From JAGWBF01 sp965116325 (GTDB lineage: Bacteria > Chloroflexota > Dehalococcoidia > Lucifugimonadales > JAGWBF01): a DNA stretch of 64,000 nt. Made by a program: the position numbers and the translations under genes. Below the pieces are notes generated by a model, which was not told the DNA's origin, made no database searches, and was given only the letters and a program-made list of their open reading frames with translations. The first letter of the stretch is position 1. Every line of letters starts with the position of its first letter. Below, in pieces: positions 32,953 through 40,991 of the stretch. Where the stretch lies: NCBI GenBank assembly GCA_965116325.1, contig OZ220675.1, positions 1,798,001-1,862,000 on the forward strand. The letters run 5' to 3'.

Positions 32953-33821
32953 GCAAGTACATCGTCGCGGTGCTTGGCGGAGATGGCCGGGAGGTGGAGT
33001 GCGTCAGGCAGCTTCTGGCCGAAGGCGCAACAGTTCGCACATGCGGACTTCCCGAGGGCGACGGCATAGAAGCCGCGTCCACCCACGCAACGGTAACTGG
33101 AGCGGCGCAGGGCGCCCACATAATCATATGCCCAGTTCCCCTGCCCCAACCCGACGGGGCCCTCTTTGCGCCTCACAGCCCGGACAAGCTCTATGTGGAC
33201 TCTGAGAGTCTTGCTGGGGCTGTCCTCGGCGGTGTTCTCGTGACGGGGAGGGCAAGCGCCAAGATGCAGGAAGCATCGGAGAAGCACGGCTTGAAGATAC
33301 GGGAGTACGAGCAGGACGAGGAGCTAATGGTGCTGCGGGCGCCCGCTGTCGCCGAGGGAGCCATCAGGATCGCCATAGAGCACACCGAGGTCACCCTCCA
33401 TGACAGCCCGTGCCTCATCGTCGGCTTTGGGAAGATCGGACCGGCCCTGGCCCGGAGCTTGGCGGGCGTGGGCGCACGGGTGACCGTGGCAGCTAGAAAT
33501 CCCCTGCAGCGGGCTAGGGCATGGGAGATGGGATGCACCGCCGTGCCCCTGGACCAGCTGGCCACCACGGCTCAGAGGTCTAACGTCATATTCAACATTG
33601 CCACAGCCCCACTTCTGGACCGCGCTGTCCTGGAGGGACTGGATAGTCAGACCCTGCTCATCGACCTGGCGGCGCCCCCTGGAGGAATCGACTTCGATGC
33701 TGCCCGGGAGCTGGGGCTGACAGCCATCTGGGGCCGCGGCCTGGGCGGGCGGGCGCCCCGGACAGTGGGCCGGGTACAGTGGAGGGGCATCAAGGCCATC
33801 CTGGAGGATGAGCTGGGCTAG
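32943..33821 (+). CDS. Dipicolinate synthase subunit A-like protein
   Basis: Protein of 292 residues resembling DpaA/SpoVFA: an N-terminal domain starting VAVLGGDGREVECVRQL and a second Rossmann domain with CLIVGFGKIGPALARSLAG and VTVAARNPLQRARAWEMG, ending in LIDLAAPPGGIDFDAARELG. In spore formers DpaA with DpaB oxidises a heterocyclic dihydrodipicolinate precursor. No dpaB or sporulation gene is present, so a different cyclic imino acid may be the substrate. Its start lies inside the opine dehydrogenase 3' end, indicating coupled translation and possibly a shared pathway. Confidence 0.8.
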   Translation: MDLSKYIVAVLGGDGREVECVRQLLAEGATVRTCGLPEGDGIEAASTHATVTGAAQGAHIIICPVPLPQPDGALFAPHSPDKLYVDSESLAGAVLGGVLVTGRASAKMQEASEKHGLKIREYEQDEELMVLRAPAVAEGAIRIAIEHTEVTLHDSPCLIVGFGKIGPALARSLAGVGARVTVAARNPLQRARAWEMGCTAVPLDQLATTAQRSNVIFNIATAPLLDRAVLEGLDSQTLLIDLAAPPGGIDFDAARELGLTAIWGRGLGGRAPRTVGRVQWRGIKAILEDELG

Positions 33822-33846
33822 CCCCTGAGTTGGCTTGATGGGCTAG
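33818..33846. terminator. Possible bidirectional terminator between convergent genes
   Basis: CTAGCCC (33818-33824) and GGGCTAG (33840-33846) form an inverted repeat with a 15-base loop spanning the 21-base gap between convergent stops. There is no T tract, so the case is weak. Confidence 0.3.
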
Positions 33847-35117
33847 GGCGCAAACCGGTAAACCACGGGCAGCCCGGCAACCTCGTCAACACTGGAGTCG
33901 GTGTGGTGGTAAACAACGATCCGCCCTGTACCGCAGTCCCCGAACTCGTCGCACGTTATGCTCCCGATAATCCCCCCGAAGCTGCTGGTACCGCTCAGGT
34001 TCTCCCGGAGCTTGGCCCGGTCGATGTACAGGATGTCGCCTTCGGCAACCGCGGTCTCCTCAATGGCCCTGAGCAGGATGGTGGTCGCGTCGTAGGCGTG
34101 GGCCAGGTAGGCTGAGGTCGGGCTCTCATTGTACCGGTCCTCGTATGAGGCAACCAGTTCATCATTGTTCTTACCGGTGGCTTCGTTGGTGTTGCTCCCA
34201 AAGTCCACCTCGGGACCCATAAAGTAAACGCCTTCAGACTGGGGAAGGGAGAGCACCTCTGTCACCAGGAGGGCCGCTCCCCCCATAAGGGTGACATCTT
34301 CCAGCCCGGCAACCTGTCCTGCGCTCTCCATGATCTGAATGCCTTCGGCGGGGAATAGGGGCAGGAACAGGCCATCCGGGCTGCCCTCAGCAATGCCGGT
34401 GAGCAGGGGGACCATGTCCAAGTCGCCCCGGCTAAGGGAGTGAATGGTGGCTGCGCCTCCGATCTCCTGAAATGCGCTATTGAATGCCTCTGCTAAGCCG
34501 GAGGTATAAGGACCTCCATCATGAACGGAAGCTATGGTGCGCAAGCCGAGCTCGTCGTAGGCGAAGCGGGCTGCTGCGCTGGCCTGATGCAGATCGTTGG
34601 TGGAAGCGCGGTAGTAGCCAGGTCGGTTGTCGGCGCCTTGGTTGCCCTTCAAGTCGGAAGTCAGTGAAGGGGCTGTTGTAGAGGGTGCGATCATCACAAG
34701 GCCGGCTTCGCTGATGATCGGCAGGGCCCCTGTGGCGGCAATGGAGCAGGAAGTGCCGACTACACCCACGACCCTCGCGTCGCCAATGGCTGTTTCGGCG
34801 GCGGCTTGGCCTCCCTCCCTGGTGCAAGCCGAGTCGATCCCTGCGCCCATGGTCACCTCGTGGCCCTTAATCGCGCCGTAGTCGGCTACGGCCAAAGCCA
34901 CACCTCGGAGATTCGGTGCGCCCAAGCTGGATACACCGGTGAGGGATGACATGGAGCGAATTTGGATGTCCTCTCCTGGAGGGACCTCCACAGCCCCAAG
35001 TGGCCCCGATTCGAACCCCTGATCTCCGCAGGATGCCCAGAACATTAGGGCGCAAGCCAGCAAAGCTGCGCCGAGCAGGGGCCTTTTGTTGATTTTAAGT
35101 AGAGGCATTATGGGCAT
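33843..35117 (-). CDS. Branched-chain amino acid type ABC substrate-binding lipoprotein
   Basis: Periplasmic binding protein of 424 residues of the LivJ/amide-binding type. It has a signal with Cys near residue 30 (FWASCGDQG), then SMSSLTGVSSLGAPNLRG and VVGVVGTSCSIAATGALPIISEAGLVM, typical of the two-lobed type I fold. ATG at 35117 follows GGGAG; two other ATGs nearby give almost the same protein. The permease and ATPase genes are absent from the window. It is convergent with the opine dehydrogenase operon and may deliver a substrate for it, which is inference. Confidence 0.88.
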   Translation of the reverse strand: MPIMPLLKINKRPLLGAALLACALMFWASCGDQGFESGPLGAVEVPPGEDIQIRSMSSLTGVSSLGAPNLRGVALAVADYGAIKGHEVTMGAGIDSACTREGGQAAAETAIGDARVVGVVGTSCSIAATGALPIISEAGLVMIAPSTTAPSLTSDLKGNQGADNRPGYYRASTNDLHQASAAARFAYDELGLRTIASVHDGGPYTSGLAEAFNSAFQEIGGAATIHSLSRGDLDMVPLLTGIAEGSPDGLFLPLFPAEGIQIMESAGQVAGLEDVTLMGGAALLVTEVLSLPQSEGVYFMGPEVDFGSNTNEATGKNNDELVASYEDRYNESPTSAYLAHAYDATTILLRAIEETAVAEGDILYIDRAKLRENLSGTSSFGGIIGSITCDEFGDCGTGRIVVYHHTDSSVDEVAGLPVVYRFAP

Positions 35118-35305
35118 GGTGTCTCCCATCGAAATCTAAGGTGGCTTGGTAACTATAGCTGGCCTAAGTGCCAAAATCCAGAAACTCGACATGTCCCTTT
35201 CGGATACACTAAGTGCACTTTCCGAGCGAGGCTGCCTTGCAGAGAGCAGCCGGGGCGTTTGAATAGAAGTTGCAGCAGGCGCACTGCACCGCAGGAGGAT
35301 ACCAA

Positions 35306-36103
35306 GTGAACATCATCAACAGGCTATTCGGAGCAGATGTCGAGGAACGGGAGGCCATCCTGGACAAGCTGGAGCGCATCACCGAGATCCCATTGATGGC
35401 CCTGGCCTTTCTGATGGTGCCGTTGCTGTTGGCCCCCATCTACTGGGACCTAACCCCCAGGGCGGAGTCTCTTGTGCTGTCATTGGATGTGCTCATATGG
35501 GCCATCTTCGCAGTGGACCTTGGAGTGAAGACTGCCATTGCCCCAAGGCGCCTGGGTTTCCTACGGGAGCACTGGCTGGAAGTGCTGGTGGTGCTAATTC
35601 CCTTTGCCAGGCCCCTGAGGATCCTGCGCATCATAGTCTATGGCTCCAGAGCTTACCGGGGTGCTGTGCGCCTTGTCCGGGTTGACTTCCTAGCGGCCTA
35701 CGCCGCCGGCCTCGTGCTCCTGGTAGCCGCGATCGTTACGTCGGTGGAGCGGGGCCACGAGTCCAGGTTGGACTCCTTCCCCGATGCCCTCTGGTGGGCT
35801 GTAGTCACGGTCACCACCGTCGGTTACGGAGACATAGTTCCCGTCACTGAAGCTGGCAGGGCCCTGGCCCTGGTGTTGATGATTGGGGGTGTTGCCCTGT
35901 TCGGCGCGCTCACTGCTAACCTGGCATCCAGCTTTGTGAGAAGGGAGACCCCCAATTCGGCTGTGGTAGCTTCCCTGGTCGAGGAGGTGCGGTTGATGCG
36001 GGACGAGGTCGCCCGGCTGAGGGGCGAGGGGGAGCCTCCTCCACCTCCCCCTAGCCTTCCTCCCAGGGGAGAGAGGGCAACCGTTGATCCCTCTTTCCTC
36101 TAA
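35306..36103 (+). CDS. Voltage-gated-like potassium channel
   Basis: Six-helix ion channel of 265 residues. S1 to S3 lie at about 20-105; S4 carries spaced arginines (ARPLRILRIIVYGSRAYRG), the voltage-sensor pattern; S5 is AAYAAGLVLLVAAIV; the selectivity filter TVGYGD (about 171-176) is preceded by the pore helix FPDALWWAVVTVTT; S6 follows. A Pro-rich cytoplasmic tail ends the protein. The start is GTG at 35306, decided by GCAGGAGG 8 bases upstream. It probably sets membrane potential or K+ flux. Confidence 0.9.
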   Translation: MNIINRLFGADVEEREAILDKLERITEIPLMALAFLMVPLLLAPIYWDLTPRAESLVLSLDVLIWAIFAVDLGVKTAIAPRRLGFLREHWLEVLVVLIPFARPLRILRIIVYGSRAYRGAVRLVRVDFLAAYAAGLVLLVAAIVTSVERGHESRLDSFPDALWWAVVTVTTVGYGDIVPVTEAGRALALVLMIGGVALFGALTANLASSFVRRETPNSAVVASLVEEVRLMRDEVARLRGEGEPPPPPPSLPPRGERATVDPSFL

Positions 36104-36112
36104 GGGAAGGGT

Positions 36113-36478
36113 CCCGCCCGTTCCCCTTCGATTTCCCTCAGGGTGAACGGGCGGGACTAAACTCTTGTCGTATCCAGCCTATCTCAGGCCCGGGATTTCC
36201 TGGATTGCGGCGGAGGCCGCAATGACGAAGAGAGCGGCTTAACGGAAGTCGGAGCTTTGGAAAGCTGGGTATGAAGACACCCTTGCTGTCATTGCGGCGG
36301 AGGCCGCAATCCAGGACGGAGCGCTGCCGGCTTCCGGGATGGCTCAAATGCAGGGGAGAGCACCAAAATCCCCCTCACCCCAACCCTCTCCCACCAGGGG
36401 AGAGGGGGTAAGTTATCCGCCGCAATGACGGGGCGGCCCTTAGTCACTCCCAGCGGTCCGTTCGTCCTGAGAGAAATA
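36113..36478. repeat. Gene-free stretch holding repeat families A, B and C
   Basis: No gene is seen. Positions 36113-36155 are a family A palindrome with arms CCCGCCCGTTC and GAACGGGCGGG. Two 27-base family B elements, 36199-36225 and 36289-36315, are in inverted orientation 63 bases apart. Positions 36370-36409 are family C (CCCTCTCCCACCAGGGGAG). A degenerate A copy lies at 36455-36477, and part of B at 36417-36431. Confidence 0.8.
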
Positions 36479-37627
36479 TCAGCGGCTGAAGAGGCCGGCG
36501 ATGCGCTGGCCTACGATGGCATCTTCGCCGTCCCTGAGGCCGAAGACGTGGATGATGATCTCTTCTTCCCCATCCCGTACCCGGGTCCAGATGGGGGGGT
36601 CTCCCTCTTTCAGCCTGGCCACCACATCGCGACCCGTCATGCCTGCTGCCTGGGGATCGATGCTCAAGACGATACCGAAGGCTTGGTGCCCGATGACGTT
36701 GTCGATTAGCTCGACCTGCAGGCCGGGTATGCCTTGTAGATGGCCCAGGATGGTCCTGGACTTGCTCTCGGAGTCGGCCAGTCTCTCCTCGTGGTTCATG
36801 GTCATCCAGCGACGCACCGCGGCCAGCACGCCCATCATCTCCTGCCGGTCCACCTTCTGGGGTCTGCCAACGCCCCGGATCCGCCGTCCCTCGTAGCCCA
36901 CGAAGGAGTGCAGCGATATCTTCCGCACCATCTCCTTGGTCCCCAGGGCCAAGCCCGTGGACTGGGTGGAGCCCATGTACTTGGCGGCTATGCACTGGAA
37001 GTCGGCCCCTGCCCGGACGTACTTCCCGAAAAGCTCCAGGGGATATATCTGGCCCGCCGAGTCCACAAGGACGGGCAGGTCGTGGTCCTTGGCTATACGA
37101 AGTGTGTCCTCGAAGGAGAGGGCCTTTGGGTCGGGGTACTGCTCGGTGGCGTAATGCACCACCGCGGCGGTGTTCGGGCCGATGGCAGCCTCCAGATCCT
37201 CCGGAGCGGTGCCATCGGCGCTCCCGAAGTTGACCAGCCTAGCGCCAGCCAACTCCAGGCACCGGTCATACCAGTACCGCTGCCGTGTCTGGATGAGGAT
37301 TTCGTTCTTCATCCCCGTGGTGTCGGGGAGCTGTTGAATCCGGTCGTCGTCATCGCCGGCCATTACCGCAGCCGTTGCCAGGGTGAGGGCCGAGCCGGCG
37401 CCCGAGGTGACGTAGGCGGCGGGCACTCCCACCATCTCCGCCACGGCATCCCCCACCTTCTCTTGAAGCTCCATCAGGGGAATGTAGGCGCTGTTGGCCC
37501 GTTCCATGGCTTCTTTGACCTCAGGTGCGGGAACGGAGCCTCCCAGCAGGGTAAGGCTGCCGATGGCGTTGATTATGGGAGTGGCTCCCAGCTCTTTGTA
37601 TATGCTGCCCCAATCGTCTGATGCCAT
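36479..37627 (-). CDS. SelA/DgaE-like PLP-dependent enzyme (aminotransferase fold)
   Basis: PLP-dependent fold type I enzyme of 382 residues. Segments include ATPIINAIGSLTLLGGSVP, PAAYVTSGAGSALTLATAAV, PVLVDSAGQIYP with the cofactor Asp, and AAKYMGSTQSTGLALG with the likely Schiff-base Lys. The pattern matches the SelA-related group that includes D-glucosaminate-6-phosphate ammonia-lyase. It is too small and context is wrong for seryl-tRNA selenium transferase, and no selB is near. ATG at 37627 has AGGAGG 5 bases upstream. Likely a lyase of an amino or hydroxy acid. Confidence 0.83.
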   Translation of the reverse strand: MASDDWGSIYKELGATPIINAIGSLTLLGGSVPAPEVKEAMERANSAYIPLMELQEKVGDAVAEMVGVPAAYVTSGAGSALTLATAAVMAGDDDDRIQQLPDTTGMKNEILIQTRQRYWYDRCLELAGARLVNFGSADGTAPEDLEAAIGPNTAAVVHYATEQYPDPKALSFEDTLRIAKDHDLPVLVDSAGQIYPLELFGKYVRAGADFQCIAAKYMGSTQSTGLALGTKEMVRKISLHSFVGYEGRRIRGVGRPQKVDRQEMMGVLAAVRRWMTMNHEERLADSESKSRTILGHLQGIPGLQVELIDNVIGHQAFGIVLSIDPQAAGMTGRDVVARLKEGDPPIWTRVRDGEEEIIIHVFGLRDGEDAIVGQRIAGLFSR

Positions 37628-37763
37628 CAATTCCTCCTCTGTGCGGTGCATGCCCTGGGAAAGGCTGCGTTCCATCTATGTCTTGTCGGCATAGCTATCC
37701 TATCACCTGTCCCACCCATGGGAAAGGGCACTGACTTCCAGGGACCATGCAGCGTTGCTCGCC

Positions 37764-37792
37764 TTGGCGATGGGCTGGAATCCCCCTATACT
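37764..37792 (+). promoter_or_regulatory. Candidate promoter for the second YtcJ-like gene
   Basis: TTGGCG (37764-37769), 17-base spacer, TATACT (37787-37792), 35 bases upstream of the ATG at 37827. Confidence 0.5.
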
Positions 37793-37826
37793 TCAGCCAG
37801 CATGACACCACCGGGAAGGGGGCATC

Positions 37827-39515
37827 ATGGCACAAGAATCAGGCCGAGCGGACTACATCTTCCACAACGGCAAAATAGTCACCGTCGACGGGTCCGATTC
37901 CATCCAGCAGGCAATCGCCGTAAGTGGGAACACCATCCGGGCCGTCGGCTCCAATGATGACATCCTCTCCCTGGAGGGGCCCGGTACCAGGGTCAACGAC
38001 CTGGGAGGCCGCACCATGGTCCCCGGAATCATAGACACCCATGCCCACATGGACCGGGAAGGGCTGAAGGGCCTCTTCCCCTCCCTGGCGGGGGTGTCCT
38101 CTATTGAGGATGTCCTGGCGGTGGTAAAGCGAGAGGTTGGCCGCACGCCTCCGGGGGAATGGGTGGTGACCATGCCTATAGGGGACCCGCCCAACTTTTC
38201 CGGGGTGCCGGAGCAGCTTGCCGAGGGGCGATACCCCACCCGCTGGGAGCTGGACCGGGTGTCCCCCGACAACCCTGTGTACATCCGGGGCATCTGGACG
38301 CCCTGGAACGTGCCTCCATCGGTGTCCGTAGCAAACAGCCAGGCATTGAATCTGGCAGGGATCGACAGAAACACCGTCAGCCCCGACGACAGCGTGACCG
38401 TCGAACGGGACGAAAATGGCGAGCCCACCGGCCTGTTCGTAGATGCCAACCGCTTCCCCACCGTGGAGTTCAACCTGATGCGGGTAGTGCCCCGGTTCAC
38501 CCATGCCCAGCGGGTGACGGCCCTGAAGGAGTCCATGCGCCTGTACAACTCCGTCGGCACCACATCCATCTACGAGGGGCACGGCATCGCTCCCGAGGTG
38601 ATGGATGTTTACAAAGAGGTGTGGGATGCGGGGGAGACGAGCGTCCGTTCCTACCTTGTGATCAGCCCCACCTGGAAGTCCCTGGAGGAGGCCGAGGACG
38701 ACATGGCCCGCTGGGGGTACTTCGCGTCGGGTGAGGGCTTTGGCGACGATATGCTGAGGGTCGGGGGCTACTTTATCCAGGCGAGCAGCGTCCCCTACGT
38801 TGCCGAGACCCGGTCGGCGGAGCTGCCCTACACGGGCTGGGCAGGGTTTGCGGAGAGCCACTACTCCCCCGAGGAGTTCCGGGAGCTGGTCCGCATGGCG
38901 GCTCGCCACAACCTCAGGGTCAATGCGCTGGTTGGGCAGGACGCCGACGGCGCTCTCGACCTGTTCGAGGATATTCACAGGGCCACGTCCATCGACGGGC
39001 GCCGGTGGGTGTGGATACACGCCCGCCAGCTAACGCGCCCCCAGGTCTTGCGCATCAGGGACCTGGGCATGCTCATGGAGACGCTGCCCCTGACGGAGCT
39101 GTGGCTGCGGGGGAACCGGTACTTCGATACGCCCCACCTAGCCGACATAGCGGTCAGCCACCGGACGTATCTGGAAGAAGGTGCTAGGTATGCCCTGGGC
39201 ACCGACAACAAACCCTACAACCCCTTTGCTACCCTATGGGCGGCCGTAGTCCGGAAGGAGAGACACACCGGCACGGTGCTGGGAGCGGGCCAGGTGCTAA
39301 GCCGCCTGGAGGCATTGCGGTCCTTCACCCAGTTCGGGGCCTATTTTACCTTCGACGAGCACCGCCTTGGCTCCCTTGAAACGGGTAAACTGGCAGACCT
39401 GGCGGTGCTGTCCGACGACCTGCTGACCATGCCCGAGGACGGCATCCCCGAGCTGTGCTCCCTGCTGACCATGGTGGGAGGCAGGATCGTTCACCAGGAG
39501 GAGGACTTCTCCTAG
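37827..39515 (+). CDS. Amidohydrolase, YtcJ-like, divergent active site
   Basis: Amidohydrolase-3 family protein of 562 residues, a distant relative of the protein at 3445. The beta domain start YIFHNGKIVTVDG and GIIDTHAHM (His72, His74) are typical. The region matching the HAIGD motif reads NALVGQDADGA, so its His seems lost, and the Asp loop reads LGTDNKPYNP. The C-terminal LGSLETGKLADLAVLSDDL is normal. The enzyme may use fewer metals or another substrate type. It is followed by nearly 390 bp of repeats. Confidence 0.82.
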   Translation: MAQESGRADYIFHNGKIVTVDGSDSIQQAIAVSGNTIRAVGSNDDILSLEGPGTRVNDLGGRTMVPGIIDTHAHMDREGLKGLFPSLAGVSSIEDVLAVVKREVGRTPPGEWVVTMPIGDPPNFSGVPEQLAEGRYPTRWELDRVSPDNPVYIRGIWTPWNVPPSVSVANSQALNLAGIDRNTVSPDDSVTVERDENGEPTGLFVDANRFPTVEFNLMRVVPRFTHAQRVTALKESMRLYNSVGTTSIYEGHGIAPEVMDVYKEVWDAGETSVRSYLVISPTWKSLEEAEDDMARWGYFASGEGFGDDMLRVGGYFIQASSVPYVAETRSAELPYTGWAGFAESHYSPEEFRELVRMAARHNLRVNALVGQDADGALDLFEDIHRATSIDGRRWVWIHARQLTRPQVLRIRDLGMLMETLPLTELWLRGNRYFDTPHLADIAVSHRTYLEEGARYALGTDNKPYNPFATLWAAVVRKERHTGTVLGAGQVLSRLEALRSFTQFGAYFTFDEHRLGSLETGKLADLAVLSDDLLTMPEDGIPELCSLLTMVGGRIVHQEEDFS

Positions 39516-39904
39516 TCCCGTTTGCTGTCCTGTCCGTTCCCCTTCGATTTCCCTCAGGGCGAACGGACAGAGGGGCTAAGAGGCGGGACTTTGTGAAGGC
39601 AGGCTGTGTCGAAACTCTGGCCGTCATTGCGGCGAAGGCCGCAATCCAGGAAACCTTGGGTTTGGGGCAGAGTCCCCACTGCAATGCCTTAGCGTATTGG
39701 TCTAGGCCAACCTGGAGTCCGGCAATGCTCCGTCCTAGATTGCGGCCTTCGCCGCAATGACGAAAAGCGTGGCCGTCACTCCCGCGCGAGGGGGAGTCTA
39801 CGCCCCACACCACCTGTTGTGTCCGGTCCCCTTCGATTTCCCTCAGGGCGAACGGACACCCGTGCTTCCCCGACAATTTCCTCGGGTGACCGACTGAACG
39901 GCCG
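39516..39904. repeat. Repeat-filled intergenic region (families A, B, D)
   Basis: No gene is seen. Family A palindromes lie at 39531-39569 (TGTCCGTTC and GAACGGACA arms) and 39820-39858. Two 27-base family B copies at 39624-39650 and 39734-39760 are near-perfect reverse complements 83 bases apart. A family D element lies at 39774-39807. Confidence 0.82.
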
Positions 39905-40774
39905 CTAAGCCAGGAAGCCCTGCACGATCTTCCAGGCAGGCTCCCGCTGCCCCGTGTAGAAGTGGTCCCCGTTGAGAACGGAGGCGTAGGCCATCTGGTC
40001 GAGCTCGCCGGACAACTTCTCCAGCTCGCTGCCCAGGCCGGCAAATCCCATCAGCGAGTTGGACTGGCCTCGCTCGACCCCTTCCAGGCTGCCCAGGGTC
40101 ACCAGGGTAGGCACCTTCACGTTGGGCAGGAGCCTTATCACATCGTACTTTTCGCCGGGTCCGTACTTGTCCATGAACACCCCGGCGGTGAGCAGGTTGG
40201 CGCTGGGGTAGCGCACCTCCATCAAGGCATCGGGATGGCCGTTGGAGATATGCTTCTGGGCCTCCTCCAGCTGCTCCACGTACTTGCCCCAGTCATCCAT
40301 GCCCTGGTATGTGTTATATGAAAATCGAGGAGGAGAGCTGGCGACCATGCTCTTGATGCGAGAGTCCTTTTCGGTAGCCATGTAGTAGATGGACTTTACC
40401 GCGCCCAGGCTGTGTCCCCAGAGACCGATGTTCCGGTAACCCGCATCCTGGGCGAAGGAGATCCAGGCGTCCCAGTCGTGCATGCAATCGTCGACCATCT
40501 CGTAAGCAGCCCCGAACCGTTGTCCGTCCATGGGCCCCCGGCTGACGGGGTCGTGGCCCCGGTTGTTCACCCTCAGCACTGCGCAGCCGGCATCGATGGC
40601 GTAATCGGCCATCTCCTCGAAGAGCCCTGGGCCGTAGAAATTGCCGCCCACGCCATGCAGCATGATCAGTATGTCCACGCTAAGCTGGGAAGCCGAGGAG
40701 CCCGCAGGAGACCTCAGGAAGCCGTCCAGCCTCAGCCCATCTTTAGTCTGTACCTTCACCAGATCGACGTTCAT
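39905..40774 (-). CDS. Alpha/beta hydrolase
   Basis: Alpha/beta hydrolase-fold protein of 289 residues. ILIMLHGVGGNFYG is the oxyanion region, LWGHSLGAVKS has the nucleophile Ser, PTLVTLGSLEGVERG is near the expected acid, and NGDHFYTG gives the catalytic His. Family members hydrolyse esters or act on peptidase-like substrates; the substrate is unknown. The ATG at 40774 has GGAGG 6 bases upstream. It is an isolated leftward gene. Confidence 0.87.
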   Translation of the reverse strand: MNVDLVKVQTKDGLRLDGFLRSPAGSSASQLSVDILIMLHGVGGNFYGPGLFEEMADYAIDAGCAVLRVNNRGHDPVSRGPMDGQRFGAAYEMVDDCMHDWDAWISFAQDAGYRNIGLWGHSLGAVKSIYYMATEKDSRIKSMVASSPPRFSYNTYQGMDDWGKYVEQLEEAQKHISNGHPDALMEVRYPSANLLTAGVFMDKYGPGEKYDVIRLLPNVKVPTLVTLGSLEGVERGQSNSLMGFAGLGSELEKLSGELDQMAYASVLNGDHFYTGQREPAWKIVQGFLA

Positions 40775-40871
40775 GTTATTCCTCCAGTGCGCAATTGGAG
40801 CTGCCAGTCTTGCGCTCTTCTACATATGCGGGAGTGTATGGTCAAGCCAAATCCCGTGTCAACGACCGCCC

Positions 40872-40914
40872 ATCCTCACCCCCGACCGCTCTTCCCGATG
40901 GAGAGAGGGGGAGG
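40872..40914. repeat. Degenerate family C repeat
   Basis: A CTCACCCCC and GAGAGAGGGGGAGG pair resembles the family C elements at 36370, 45764 and 45904 but has diverged in the centre. Confidence 0.5.
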
Positions 40915-40918
40915 CCAT

Positions 40919-40948
40919 CTGACAACCCCCACGGGCCGGTGGTATTAT
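40919..40948 (+). promoter_or_regulatory. Candidate promoter for the beta-propeller gene
   Basis: CTGACA (40919-40924), 18-base spacer, TATTAT (40943-40948), each 5 of 6 to consensus, 44 bases upstream of the ATG at 40992. Confidence 0.55.
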
Positions 40949-40991
40949 TTGGCTACCAATAACCCGAGGCAATTCGCATAAGGGGGACCCC

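Noticed and set aside
36138..36347. Small minus-strand ORF in the gap before the SelA-like gene
   Set aside because: It is translated from family B repeats (CGLRRN motif appears twice), so it is not a gene.
36479..37627. L-seryl-tRNA(Sec) selenium transferase
   Set aside because: Only the SelA fold is shared; length, lack of selB and selD and the DgaE-like pattern speak against it.
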